This document shows, piece by piece, positions 25,727-33,819 of a stretch of DNA of 64,000 nucleotides. Origin of the DNA: Hymenobacter monticola (GTDB taxonomy: Bacteria; Bacteroidota; Bacteroidia; Cytophagales; Hymenobacteraceae); assembly GCF_022811645.1 (NCBI RefSeq), contig NZ_CP094534.1, forward strand, positions 62,001 through 126,000, written 5' to 3'. Within the stretch, counting starts at the first letter, position 1. Every line of letters begins with the position of its first letter. Below the pieces are notes generated by a model. It was given only the letters and a program-made list of their open reading frames with translations, searched no databases and was not told the origin of the DNA. The translations under genes and the position numbers were made by a program.

Positions 25727-26659
25727 ATGACCGACACTTCTCCTCGCAAAGTCCTCATCACCGGCGGCACCGGGCTCATTGGCACGCGGCTGGCCGAAAT
25801 GCTGATTGACAGCGGCTACGAGGTGGCCCTGCTGAGCCGCGAGCCGGCCAAGAGCAGCCACTTCCGCAGCTTCCGCTGGGACCCGCGGGCGGGCACCATC
25901 GACGACGCGGCCATTCTCTACGCCGATTACATCGTGAACCTGGCCGGCGCTAGCGTGAGCGACGGCAAGTGGACCGACGAGCGCAAGCGCGACATTATGA
26001 GCAGCCGGCTGGGCGGGCTTGCGCTGCTGCACCGCGAGCTTAGCAACCCGCGCCACCACGTGCAGGCCGTTATTTCAGCCTCGGCCATTGGCGTGTATGG
26101 CGACACGGGCGACCAATTGCTGACTGAGGAAACGCCGCCTGGCCTGCCTACGCACGATTTCCTGGCCGATGTGGCCCACCAATGGGAGCTGGCGGCCGCG
26201 CCCATTGCGCATCTGGGAATTCGGACGGTGGTGCCGCGCATTGGCATTGTGCTGAGCAAGGAGGGCGGGGCCCTGCCTCAGATTGCGCGGCCGGTGAAGC
26301 TGGGTGCGGGCGCGGCGCTGGGAAGCGGCAAACAGTACATGTCCTGGATTCACCTGGATGATATTTGCCGCCTGTTCATCGCCATGCTGGAAGGGGCGGC
26401 CTGGGAGGGCACTTACAATGCAGTAGCGCCAAACCCCGTCACGAACCAGGAGTTTACCCGGGAGCTGGCCGAGGTGCTGCACCGGCCATTGATTTTGCCC
26501 AAGGTGCCGGCCTTCGGCCTGAAGCTGGCCATGGGCGAGATGAGCGACATCGTGCTGGCTTCGCAGCGGGTGAGCGCGGCCAAGGTGCTGGCACAGGGCT
26601 TCCGGTTTGAGTATCCGGAGCTGCGCGGGGCGCTGCAGGCGCTGTATGGGGGGGAGTGA
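25727..26659 (+). CDS. TIGR01777-type NAD-dependent epimerase (SDR39U1-like)
   Basis: 310 residues. The N-terminal Rossmann motif is KVLITGGTGLIGTRLAEML. YADYIVNLAGASVSDGKWTD and VISASAIGVYGDTGDQLLTE are typical of this family, and the C-terminal LHRPLILPKVPAFGLKLAMG, MSDIVLASQRVSAAKVL match the conserved DUF1731 end. The substrate is not known for most members. A monocistronic gene with its own promoter. Confidence 0.92.
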   Translation: MTDTSPRKVLITGGTGLIGTRLAEMLIDSGYEVALLSREPAKSSHFRSFRWDPRAGTIDDAAILYADYIVNLAGASVSDGKWTDERKRDIMSSRLGGLALLHRELSNPRHHVQAVISASAIGVYGDTGDQLLTEETPPGLPTHDFLADVAHQWELAAAPIAHLGIRTVVPRIGIVLSKEGGALPQIARPVKLGAGAALGSGKQYMSWIHLDDICRLFIAMLEGAAWEGTYNAVAPNPVTNQEFTRELAEVLHRPLILPKVPAFGLKLAMGEMSDIVLASQRVSAAKVLAQGFRFEYPELRGALQALYGGE

Positions 26660-26718
26660 ATTGGATGGGGCGGTTGTTGGGACGTAATACGTAATTTGCT
26701 TATCCAACCAATCGCATT

Positions 26719-26973
26719 ATGAATACGTCCTCCCCCATTACCGTGCATTTTGAGCAGCCGTTTCTGGAGCGGCTGGAGCAGCTGGCGCGGCTTAGCGGCA
26801 AAAGCGTCGCGGAAATCGTAGAGCTGCAAACGAAGCTGCAACTGGGGTGGCGGCCACCGACCCCGCCCCTGAGCCCAGAGGTGCAGGCGCTGAAAGGAAG
26901 TTTGCCGCTGCTGCAACAGGTAGATTATAAGACGGCCGTTACCGAGGCCATTCTGCGCAAATACGGGGCATGA
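26719..26973 (+). CDS. Antitoxin of the PIN pair (DUF6364-like)
   Basis: 84 residues. The N-terminal half (ITVHFEQPFLERLEQLARLS, GKSVAEIVE) has the ribbon-helix-helix look of DUF6364-type antitoxins. The C-terminal half (LKGSLPLLQQVDYKTAV, TEAILRKYGA) would wrap the toxin. Its stop overlaps the PIN gene start by 4 bp (ATGA). Such small proteins usually repress their own operon. Confidence 0.8.
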   Translation: MNTSSPITVHFEQPFLERLEQLARLSGKSVAEIVELQTKLQLGWRPPTPPLSPEVQALKGSLPLLQQVDYKTAVTEAILRKYGA

Positions 26974-27383
26974 GGCACTTCTTCGTTGACACCAATGTGT
27001 TGATTGACTACCTCTCGGGACGCGAACCTTTTGCGAGCGACGCGGCAGTCCTCTTCGACCTGGCTTTCACCGGCCGGGTGACGCTTTATGCGGCGAGCAT
27101 CTCGTTCAGCAATTGTCACTACATCATCAGTCGGCAATACCGGACTCTCAACGCACGAGCGCTGCTGGCGGATATATTGCCGTGGCTGGCGGTGACAGAT
27201 GTTTCGGCAGATGTCATCGCGCAAGGGCTGACCTCCGGCTTCACGGACTTTGAAGATGCCCTGCAATATTATTCGGCGCGCTCCAATCCGTTGGTAGAGG
27301 CCATTGTGACGCGCAACGGCAAGGATTTTACGCTGGCTAACATTCCGGTTATGGAGCCAGCGCTGGCTATTATGTTGGCGTAG
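26970..27383 (+). CDS. PIN-domain ribonuclease toxin (VapC-like)
   Basis: 137 residues. First acidic residue in FFVDTNVLIDYLSGREPF, middle acidic cluster GFTDFEDALQYYSA, and the last Asp in VTRNGKDFTLA, consistent with a PIN active site. The usual mid-domain Glu position reads ISFSNCHYI, so one acid may be replaced. VapC toxins cut tRNA or rRNA and are neutralised by the neighbouring antitoxin. The pair lies at the edge of an accessory island. Confidence 0.88.
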   Translation: MRHFFVDTNVLIDYLSGREPFASDAAVLFDLAFTGRVTLYAASISFSNCHYIISRQYRTLNARALLADILPWLAVTDVSADVIAQGLTSGFTDFEDALQYYSARSNPLVEAIVTRNGKDFTLANIPVMEPALAIMLA

Positions 27384-27409
27384 GTCACGTGAATGAGTCA
27401 GCAATAATC

Positions 27410-27717
27410 GGAACTCCTCCAACAGTTCCGGCAACTCGCTTAACGCTCCCGCAAGTCATTCAACGCTTCCGGAACTTCGTCCAACGTTTCCGGAAAGGCT
27501 TCCAACGGCCCCGCAAGTCATTCAACGCATCCGGAAGGGCTTTCAACGCTTCCGCAAGCCAGTCAACGGGTCCGGAACGGCGTCTGACGCCCCCGGAAAC
27601 CGTTCCGATGGCTCTGTAAACCAGCCGACGCATCCGGAATCGCCTCCGATGGCTCCGTAAGTGCGTCCGACGGCCCCGCAAGCCAGCCGATGGCTCCGGA
27701 AACGCATCCGATGAGGC
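27410..27717. repeat. Degenerate tandem array, ~15 units of 20-21 nt
   Basis: Fifteen head-to-tail units alternate between 20 and 21 nt. Each starts G(G/C/T)AA and ends (T/C)CC, with a TCNAACG or TCCGA(T/C)G core; units 1-8 carry mostly CAACG and units 9-15 mostly CGA(T/C)G. Examples: GCAAGTCATTCAACGCTTCC (27451) and GCAAGTCATTCAACGCATCC (27513). The 20/21 mix breaks any reading frame, so it is not protein-coding. Mean spacing 20.5 nt equals about two turns of DNA. It fills the gap between the PIN toxin and the RyR-domain gene. Confidence 0.85.
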
Positions 27718-27732
27718 TGGGCAGCCGTTTGC

Positions 27733-27740
27733 TACCTTCG
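27733..27740 (+). promoter_or_regulatory. Candidate -7 box of the RyR-domain gene
   Basis: TACCTTCG, one base from TAnnTTTG, 30 nt before the ATG. Confidence 0.35.
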
Positions 27741-27769
27741 TTTCTGCCTTTACTTCAACCACCCACCCT

Positions 27770-27979
27770 ATGCTCCAATTACCCGACCTCGAACTAGTAG
27801 CCGAAAAAGTCCACGAAGCCTGGATGAAAACCAAGCGCGACCAAGGCGTGACCACCCGGCTGAGCGAAACCGGCGAAGAGCTGATGGTACCCTACGCCCA
27901 ATTAAGCGAACCGGCCAAGGAGCTGGACCGCATGACCGTGCGGACGGTGTACGCGGCCATTGAAGCGTTGGGTGGCTGA
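27770..27979 (+). CDS. Stand-alone RyR-domain protein
   Basis: 69 residues that consist almost entirely of one RyR domain: VAEKVHEAWMKTKRDQG at the start and MVPYAQLSEPAKELDRMTVR at the end, where the (L/M)VPY..LSE..KE.DR pattern is diagnostic. In ryanodine receptors this repeat borders regulatory surfaces; bacterial copies occur alone or fused to sensor and defence-type proteins. Its ligand is unknown here. It lies downstream of the tandem array and upstream of the first DUF4274 gene. Confidence 0.8.
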   Translation: MLQLPDLELVAEKVHEAWMKTKRDQGVTTRLSETGEELMVPYAQLSEPAKELDRMTVRTVYAAIEALGG

Positions 27980-28006
27980 GGTGGCTCTATGTTGCCGTCA
28001 TAGATT

Positions 28007-28594
28007 ATGCTCAGGAAGAAGAAATGGCGGCAATTCAGGCGGCGAATTCATACGCTAGGTATGGCGCTACTCGACGCAATTAATCGGCTTAGCATTTGGA
28101 CAAAGCACAAGCTGCATATGGCTCATACCATTTCCCAAGAGCGCGCCCAATTCCTCGAAGAGCATTTCTCAGGGTTCGGTTTTAAAGACAGCACACCGGA
28201 TAAGCGCTTGTTCGAAACCATCACCAGCCTGATGGAACTGCATTATTTAGCTCACATCTATAATTGGGATGCTGGCCCGGAAGTGCTTAGCTGGATAATT
28301 AACAGCCCCCATTGCGACCAAGGCACGGCGGCGCTGATTTTCTGGCGCTCGCAGCCGGATTTCTACCAAGAATACACTGACGAATCGCAGATGAGCTTGC
28401 AGGATGGCGTGTTGCCGCTGCTGCAAAGCATCATGGGTAACTGGGAACGGGGCTTCTATCAGCAACAGATTGCTTACGACCGACACGAGGACCCCGCCGC
28501 CGGGAAGCTATACCCTGACAATCCGCGGGAGAAGTGGCCAGTGCCTGCTTACTTGCTCACGCCCACCAAAGGCAAGCCTTTTCTATTTGCCTAG
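28007..28594 (+). CDS. DUF4274 family protein, copy 1
   Basis: 195 residues. The core LHYLAHIYNWDAGPEVLSWI, then CDQGTAALIFWRSQPDFY, matches DUF4274, a small family often seen among immunity proteins of polymorphic toxins. The basic N-terminus (RKKKWRQFRRR) is shared with copy 2 (29484-30071), so the long start is probably real. The two copies are roughly 80% identical. About 90 nt past its stop are a near-copy of the end of the PBP1A gene. Confidence 0.75.
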   Translation: MLRKKKWRQFRRRIHTLGMALLDAINRLSIWTKHKLHMAHTISQERAQFLEEHFSGFGFKDSTPDKRLFETITSLMELHYLAHIYNWDAGPEVLSWIINSPHCDQGTAALIFWRSQPDFYQEYTDESQMSLQDGVLPLLQSIMGNWERGFYQQQIAYDRHEDPAAGKLYPDNPREKWPVPAYLLTPTKGKPFLFA

Positions 28595-28680
28595 CGCCGC
28601 AAACTATCCGGCACGCCACCCCCGTTGTTCATCTGCTCCAGCAGGTTGTCGGCGGCGATGGTATCGACGGCCACGGCGCG
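28591..28680 (-). pseudogene. Duplicated 3' tail of the PBP1A gene
   Basis: On the minus strand this encodes the last ~28 residues of PBP1A (AVAVDTIAADNLLEQMNNGG, then GVPDSLRR), nearly identical at DNA level to 30068-30157. It has no upstream part. Similarity stops near 28680. It is a relic of a segmental duplication that also copied the DUF4274 gene. Confidence 0.85.
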
Positions 28681-28687
28681 GCTGGTG

Positions 28688-28695
28688 TAGCTTTG
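28688..28695 (+). promoter_or_regulatory. TAnnTTTG box 4 nt from the DUF2625 start codon
   Basis: TAGCTTTG at the junction where the PBP-tail copy ends. If used as a -7 box the transcript would begin at or just past the ATG, so the gene would be read leaderless or from a later start. Confidence 0.3.
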
Positions 28696-28698
28696 CTT

Positions 28699-29421
28699 AT
28701 GCGTGTTGCCTTGCTTCTCCTGTTCTTGCTTCAAGCAGATTTTCTGTTTGCCCAATCGATGCAACCCCGCCCACTGACCGAGCTCATTAACACCCAAGAC
28801 CCGGGCTGGCCACTGGTGCAGGGCTGGATTACAGCCGCGAAGAACAAGGTGCAAATATTGCCCAAGACGGCGGCCCGCGCTGACAGCGCTTTGCTAGCGG
28901 CACAGGTGACCACCCGTTCGCCAATGGGCGCGGTGGTTTACGAAACGGGTGGAATCCTCGTGGATAATGGCTGGCTCCGCATCCTGGGTTCTGGTTCGCC
29001 GGGCCTCGCCCGCGATTTGATGGGTTGGAACAAGGACAAGCAGAAAGGGCTTCTGCTGATTGCCGATGATGCGTTGGGAGGTTTTTTCGCGCTCAACAGC
29101 GGCGCTTTTGGACAAGCTATGCTCGGCAAAATTTATTACCTCGCGCCCGAAAACCTGGAGTGGGAGCCGCTAAACAAGGGCTACTCTAATTTTTTGGTTT
29201 TCTGCTTTTCCGGCAATCTGGAAAAGTTTTACGATAAGATGCGTTGGAAAGGCTGGCAACAGGAAGTAGCCAGCCTCAATAGCAATCAAGGCTTCAGTTG
29301 TTACCCTTTTTTATTCACCACAGAAGGAAAAAATCTAAGTAAGGTTCTGCGGAAACCAGTGCCCATCCAAGAGCTTTGGATGTTCAGTAACGACATGCGC
29401 CAGCAACTCGGGATTCATTAG
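28699..29421 (+). CDS. DUF2625 family exported protein
   Basis: 240 residues from the ATG at 28699, whose first residues (MRVALLLLFLLQADFLFAQ) form a signal peptide. The body is a clear DUF2625: DPGWPLVQGWITAAKNKVQI, LLAAQVTTRSPMGAVVYETG, GILVDNGWLRILGSG, LLLIADDALGGFFALNSGAF. Most family members lack an export signal, so the secreted form is notable. Function unknown. It sits between the two DUF4274 copies. Confidence 0.85.
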   Translation: MRVALLLLFLLQADFLFAQSMQPRPLTELINTQDPGWPLVQGWITAAKNKVQILPKTAARADSALLAAQVTTRSPMGAVVYETGGILVDNGWLRILGSGSPGLARDLMGWNKDKQKGLLLIADDALGGFFALNSGAFGQAMLGKIYYLAPENLEWEPLNKGYSNFLVFCFSGNLEKFYDKMRWKGWQQEVASLNSNQGFSCYPFLFTTEGKNLSKVLRKPVPIQELWMFSNDMRQQLGIH

Positions 29422-29483
29422 CGCCGGATGGTGTCCATCAAGTAGCGTCCAACATTCATCCACGCTATTTGCAACAAAAAACT

Positions 29484-30071
29484 ATGCTCAATAAGAGAAT
29501 TTGGCGGCACTTCAAGCGACGAGTTCATACCCTGAGCATAGCGCTACTAAATGCAATTAATCAGCTTAGCATTTGGACGAAGCACAAGTTGCATATGGCC
29601 CATGCTATTTCCCAAGAGCGCGCCAAATTCCTCCAAGAGCATTTCTTCGAATTCAGTTTTAAAGACAGTACACCAGACAAAAACCTGTTTGACTCCATCA
29701 CTAGCCCGGCGGAGCTGCATTATTTAGCCTATATCTATAATTGGGACGATGGCCCGGAAGTGCTTAGCTGGATAGTTGATAGTCCTAATTGCGACCAGGG
29801 CACGGCGGCGCTGATTTTCTGGCGCTCGCAGCCAGATTTTTATCAAGAATACACCGACGAATCAGAAATGAGCTTGCAGGATGGCGTGTTGCCGCTGCTG
29901 CAAAGCATCATGGGTAACTGGGAACGGGGTTTCTACCAGCAGCAGATTGCCTACGACCGACACGATGACCCCGCCGCTGGGAAGCTATACGCTGACAATC
30001 TAAGGGAAAAATGGTCGGTACCTAATTACCTGCTCGTGCCCACCAAAGGCAAGCCGTTCCTATTCGCCTAG
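29484..30071 (+). CDS. DUF4274 family protein, copy 2
   Basis: 195 residues from the ATG at 29484 and collinear with copy 1 over its full length (LHYLAYIYNWDDGPEVLSWI, CDQGTAALIFWRSQPDFY). Its stop overlaps the PBP1A stop in a convergent arrangement (4 bp). A TTG five codons upstream is an alternative start. The shared gene end plus PBP tail in both places shows that this locus is the likely parent of the duplication. Confidence 0.75.
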   Translation: MLNKRIWRHFKRRVHTLSIALLNAINQLSIWTKHKLHMAHAISQERAKFLQEHFFEFSFKDSTPDKNLFDSITSPAELHYLAYIYNWDDGPEVLSWIVDSPNCDQGTAALIFWRSQPDFYQEYTDESEMSLQDGVLPLLQSIMGNWERGFYQQQIAYDRHDDPAAGKLYADNLREKWSVPNYLLVPTKGKPFLFA

Positions 30072-32461
30072 CGCCGCAAACTATCCGGCACGCCGCCCCC
30101 GTTGTTCATCTGCTCCAGCAGGTTGTCGGCGGCGATGGTATCGACGGCCACGGCACGGCGGCGCGGCTCCGACTCAGACACGCAGGTGTACTTCTTGTTG
30201 ATTTTGACGGTGGGCTTGGGAAAGTGGCCGGGCGTGTAGCCCAGCTCTTTGTCCTGGTAGATTTTCTCCATGAACTTGCCGAAGATGGGCAGGGCCGTGC
30301 GGCCGCCCTCGCCCTGCTGCGAGCCCACGAAGTGGATGCTGCGGTCTTCGCCGCCCACCCACACGCCGGTCATCAGGTCTTTGGTCATGCCCATGTACCA
30401 GCCGTCGGAGTAGTTGGAGGTGGTGCCGGTTTTGCCTCCGATTTGGTTGTCGTTTTTCCAGAGCTCGTAGTCCCAGAGGGCCTGGGAGGTGCCTCCCGGT
30501 TCTTCCATGCCGCCGCGCAGCATGTAGGTCATCAGCCAGGCGGTTTCGGCCGGGATGGCGCGGTGCTGCACGGGGTCGAACTGCTGGATGACGTTGCCGT
30601 TGCGGTCCTCGATGCGGGTGACGAGGCGCGGGTCGGAGCGGAAGCCGTTGTTGAGGAAAGTGCTGTAGGCGTCCACCATTTCGTACACGCTCACGTCGCC
30701 GGCCGAGCCCAGGCCGATGCTGGGCACCGGCAGCAGCGGCGAGGTAATGCCGACTTTGTGGGCGTACTTGGCCACGTTTTCCCAGCCCACTTTCTCGGTC
30801 AGCTGGGCCGTTACGGAGTTCACGGAGCGGGCCATGGCGTGGCGCAGCGTCATGTTGATGCCGGTGTATTCGCGGGTCACGTTGTCGGGCTTCCATTCCA
30901 TGGGCTGGCCGTTTTCGACGTAGTTGATGGTGACGCGCTGGTCCCGAATGCGGTCGCAGGGCGAATAGCCGTTGTCGAGGGCGGTGAGGTAGACGAAGGG
31001 CTTGAACGTGGAGCCAGCCTGGCGCTTGCCCTGCTTCACGTGGTCGTACTGGAAAAAGCGGAAATCGAGCCCGCCCACCCAGGCCTTAATCTGGCCGGTG
31101 TAGGGGTCCATGCACATCATGCCCGATTGCAGGAAGTGCTTGTAATAGGCCAGCGAATCGAGCGGCGACATCACCAGCGTGGTGTCGTTGTCGTCGTGCT
31201 TCCAGGTGAACACCTTCATCGGCCGCTTGGCGTTGAGGGCCGAATCGAGGCGTTGGGGCTGGTTTTTGTACCGATTGGCGAGGCTCTTGTAGCTCTCGGT
31301 GCGCTTCATTTGGGTGAGGATGAAATCGGGGATTTCCTGGCCTTTCTCGTCCACCCAGGGGTTCGAGCCACGGTTGCGCCAGAAATTGTCGAACTGCCGT
31401 TGCAGGGCCTTCATGCGCTCGTGCAGGGCTTCCTCGGCGTGGGCCTGCATGCGCGAGTCGATGCTGAGGTAGATTTTCATGCCGTCGCGGTACATGTCGT
31501 GGCCGGTGCTGTCGCACCAAGCGTCGACAAACTGGCTGATGGCGCTGCGGAAGTAGGTATCGGGCCCGTCGATGTGGGGCTCGACGTGGTAGTTGAGCAC
31601 GATGGGCGTGGCCTTCAGGGCCTGAATCTGGGCGGCGGGCAGCACGCCGGCCTGGCCCATGCGGTCGAGCACCACGTTGCGGCGGCGCAAGGCAGCGGCC
31701 GGGTGGAACTTGGGGTTGTAGGCCGTGGGGTTATTGAGCACGCCCACCAGCATGGCGGCTTCCTCGGGCTTGAGGCTGTCGGGCGAGGTGTGGAAGAAGG
31801 TTTTGGCCGCTACCTTGATGCCGAAGGCGCTGGAGCCGTACTCCACGGTATTCAGGTACATCCGCAGAATTTCCTCCTTGGTGTAGCGCTGCTCCAGGTC
31901 CACGGCCGTGAGCCATTCCTTGGTTTTGGCCACGATGGTGCTCACCACCGGGATGTAGCCCAGGGCGCCGCGGCTCTGCTGGCGGCGGATTTTATACAGG
32001 TTTTTAGCCAGCTGCTGGGTGATAGTGGAGCCGCCGCGCTTCTCCCCACGCAACGACGAAAACGCGCCACCTACCACGGCCTGCAAATCGATGCCCGAAT
32101 GGTCGTAGTAGCGCACATCCTCGGTGGCAATGAGGGCCTTGACGAGAACGGGCGAAATCTGGCTCAGGGCCACCGGCGAGCGGTTTTCGCGGAAATACTT
32201 GCCGATGAGCACGCCATCCGACGTGTAGATTTCCGACGCCTGCTCCACCTTGGGGTTTTCCAAGTCGGCCAGGCTGGGCGACTTGCCGAAGAGGAACATA
32301 AAATTGGTGCTCACCAGAAACGGGTACACCAGAAACAGGATGATAACCAGCCCAAACAGCACCCAGGCCCAGCTGGCCAGCCGCAGGGGCCAGCGGCGGC
32401 GCGGCGCTTTCGGTTTGGAGCCCGAAGAAAGGGAAGAGCTTGTCGGTTGGGAGTCGGCCAT
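30068..32461 (-). CDS. mrcA: Penicillin-binding protein 1A (bifunctional)
   Basis: 797 residues. One N-terminal membrane anchor (WVLFGLVIILFLVYPFLVST), then a GT51 glycosyltransferase with ATEDVRYYDHSGID (Glu near residue 114) and RGGSTITQQLAKNLY, then a transpeptidase domain with AGSTFKPF (Ser ~484), ARSVNS and GGKTGTTSNYSDGWYMG (KTG ~677). It polymerises and cross-links peptidoglycan. Length is normal. Its last ~30 codons occur a second time at 28591-28680. Confidence 0.96.
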   Translation of the reverse strand: MADSQPTSSSLSSGSKPKAPRRRWPLRLASWAWVLFGLVIILFLVYPFLVSTNFMFLFGKSPSLADLENPKVEQASEIYTSDGVLIGKYFRENRSPVALSQISPVLVKALIATEDVRYYDHSGIDLQAVVGGAFSSLRGEKRGGSTITQQLAKNLYKIRRQQSRGALGYIPVVSTIVAKTKEWLTAVDLEQRYTKEEILRMYLNTVEYGSSAFGIKVAAKTFFHTSPDSLKPEEAAMLVGVLNNPTAYNPKFHPAAALRRRNVVLDRMGQAGVLPAAQIQALKATPIVLNYHVEPHIDGPDTYFRSAISQFVDAWCDSTGHDMYRDGMKIYLSIDSRMQAHAEEALHERMKALQRQFDNFWRNRGSNPWVDEKGQEIPDFILTQMKRTESYKSLANRYKNQPQRLDSALNAKRPMKVFTWKHDDNDTTLVMSPLDSLAYYKHFLQSGMMCMDPYTGQIKAWVGGLDFRFFQYDHVKQGKRQAGSTFKPFVYLTALDNGYSPCDRIRDQRVTINYVENGQPMEWKPDNVTREYTGINMTLRHAMARSVNSVTAQLTEKVGWENVAKYAHKVGITSPLLPVPSIGLGSAGDVSVYEMVDAYSTFLNNGFRSDPRLVTRIEDRNGNVIQQFDPVQHRAIPAETAWLMTYMLRGGMEEPGGTSQALWDYELWKNDNQIGGKTGTTSNYSDGWYMGMTKDLMTGVWVGGEDRSIHFVGSQQGEGGRTALPIFGKFMEKIYQDKELGYTPGHFPKPTVKINKKYTCVSESEPRRRAVAVDTIAADNLLEQMNNGGGVPDSLRR

Positions 32462-32511
32462 GCGAGGCTGCAGAGTAGAGAGCGAAGTCGAAACTTAGCC
32501 GCGAAGAACGA

Positions 32512-32540
32512 CAAATATACCAAGCCGCGGCCCCAAGCAA
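32512..32540 (-). promoter_or_regulatory. Promoter of the PBP1A gene
   Basis: Minus strand TTG (32540-32538) and TATATTTG (32519-32512), 18 bp apart; start expected near 32506. Confidence 0.5.
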
Positions 32541-32554
32541 GAAGGGGCCGGATG

Positions 32555-32636
32555 GCCCGAGTACCCCGAAGCTCCTGCTTCGGCCCGTTGAACGATGCAG
32601 ACGCAAGCCGAAGCAGGAGCTTCGGGGTACTCGGGC
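32555..32636. repeat. Perfect palindrome with 30-nt arms (family shared with 41817-41904)
   Basis: Arms 32555-32584 and 32607-32636 are perfect complements, 22-nt loop. Core GTACCCCGAAGCTCCTGCTT is identical in the element at 41817. The right arm ends on the stop codon of the next gene. Confidence 0.9.
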
Positions 32637-33097
32637 TAGCGGCGCTGGCGGGCGGCCAGGATGGCCTGGTGGTGCACGTTGCGGCGGGCCCGGACTTTGT
32701 TGCGCTGCCAGCGCCACACCAGCTCGGCCAAGGCCAGCAGAATAATGCCCAGCCCCAGAAAGTAGCTCCAGTGCAGCATGCGCACCTGTCCCCGCGTAGG
32801 AGCTTCCAATTCCTTAAACAGTAGCAAGCCCCACAGCTCATCGAGCAGCGTGAGCACCCACACCACCCCGGCAAACACCCGCCCTACCCGGCCCAGCGCC
32901 AGCTGCCAGTGCAGCAGGTAAAGCGTGAGTCCGGGCAGCGCCGAGAGCAGCACCAGCGGCTCCTCCTGCACCAGCGGCAGACCCAGAAACACGATGCTGA
33001 GCGTTTCCTTCAACACCTGCGCAGCCGCGAGGCCGCGGCCCAGGCGCGAAATTTTGGGAATGGAAGGCAGCGGATGCAGGTGGTGCGAATGAGGCAT
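32636..33097 (-). CDS. Hypothetical four-helix membrane protein
   Basis: 153 residues, His-rich start (MPHSHHLHPLPSIPK) and four hydrophobic helices (ETLSIVFLGLPLVQ, PLVLLSALPGLTLYLLHWQL, VFAGVVWVLTLLDELWGLLL, SYFLGLGIILLALAELVW). C-terminus is basic. No family recognised. The stop codon borders a palindromic repeat, so the C-terminus may have been trimmed by its insertion. Confidence 0.5.
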   Translation of the reverse strand: MPHSHHLHPLPSIPKISRLGRGLAAAQVLKETLSIVFLGLPLVQEEPLVLLSALPGLTLYLLHWQLALGRVGRVFAGVVWVLTLLDELWGLLLFKELEAPTRGQVRMLHWSYFLGLGIILLALAELVWRWQRNKVRARRNVHHQAILAARQRR

Positions 33098-33146
33098 AGC
33101 GCGGGCAGAGACGAGGCCAATACGCCGCCAATATAGGCAGCCGCCG

Positions 33147-33539
33147 CTAGTAGCGGCGCAGCATGACGCGGCTGGCCTGGCAGCGCCAGGTCAGGACCAC
33201 AATGAGCAGGCCCTTGACGGAATCGAGCAGCAGGTTGTCGGGTTTGCCGAAAGCCAGGTAGATGCCGATGCCAATACCTACCCACCACATGCCCAGCACG
33301 TAGCACCAGGCTGCGTAACCCCGCTGCCGCTGCGCCACCTGCACTAATGCTACTAAGGCAGCTAATGAAACAAAGCACAGCAGCCAGCCCAGAATGTAAG
33401 TCAGAAACCTGGTTTCTGGTCCGTATTTTACGCCGAACTGCGCGAGGGTGAACGACGGCGCGAAGAAGGCGCCCCCCGTCAGCGCCACCTCGATGAGCAA
33501 GGCGATGAGCAGCACAACCAAAAGCAGCGTACGGGCCAT
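33147..33539 (-). CDS. BphX-like small membrane protein
   Basis: 130 residues from MARTLLLVVLLIALLIEVAL, with four membrane segments (LTYILGWLLCFVSLAALVAL, YAAWCYVLGMWWVGIGIGIY, VKGLLIVVLTW). The general look is that of BphX-like proteins of unknown function. An in-frame ATG nine codons upstream is the alternative start. Confidence 0.5.
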   Translation of the reverse strand: MARTLLLVVLLIALLIEVALTGGAFFAPSFTLAQFGVKYGPETRFLTYILGWLLCFVSLAALVALVQVAQRQRGYAAWCYVLGMWWVGIGIGIYLAFGKPDNLLLDSVKGLLIVVLTWRCQASRVMLRRY

Positions 33540-33819
33540 GAGCGAAGGCAAGCGAGAAGCCGTCACAAGCCTTTCTCAGATGCGGAAAGCCCGACGGGCT
33601 GCCAAGCTAAACAACAAACTTGGATTTGTTACTATTCAGACATAGCATCTATTCTACCCTTCATTTGGTTTCAGCCTTGACAATGGGCACATTCGCACCT
33701 TTGTGGGCAACACACCGGCGACTCCGTTCTTGGTTAGATTAAATTTCAATTTAACAAAATTCTATCTAATTAGTGCTAAACAGCTCGGCACATTGTTGGT
33801 TACAGGCCTCCAATTGGCC

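Noticed and set aside
27410..27717. CRISPR array
   Set aside because: Units are contiguous, with no spacers between conserved repeats, they vary along their length, and there are no cas genes.
27389..27855. Small open frames on both strands through the tandem repeat
   Set aside because: The 20/21-nt unit alternation shifts the frame from unit to unit, and neither product has a stable heptad or a domain.
30224..32824. A very long open frame on the plus strand across the PBP1A gene (~866 codons)
   Set aside because: It is antisense to PBP1A, rich in V, G, H and A as expected for a high-GC shadow, and has no domain.
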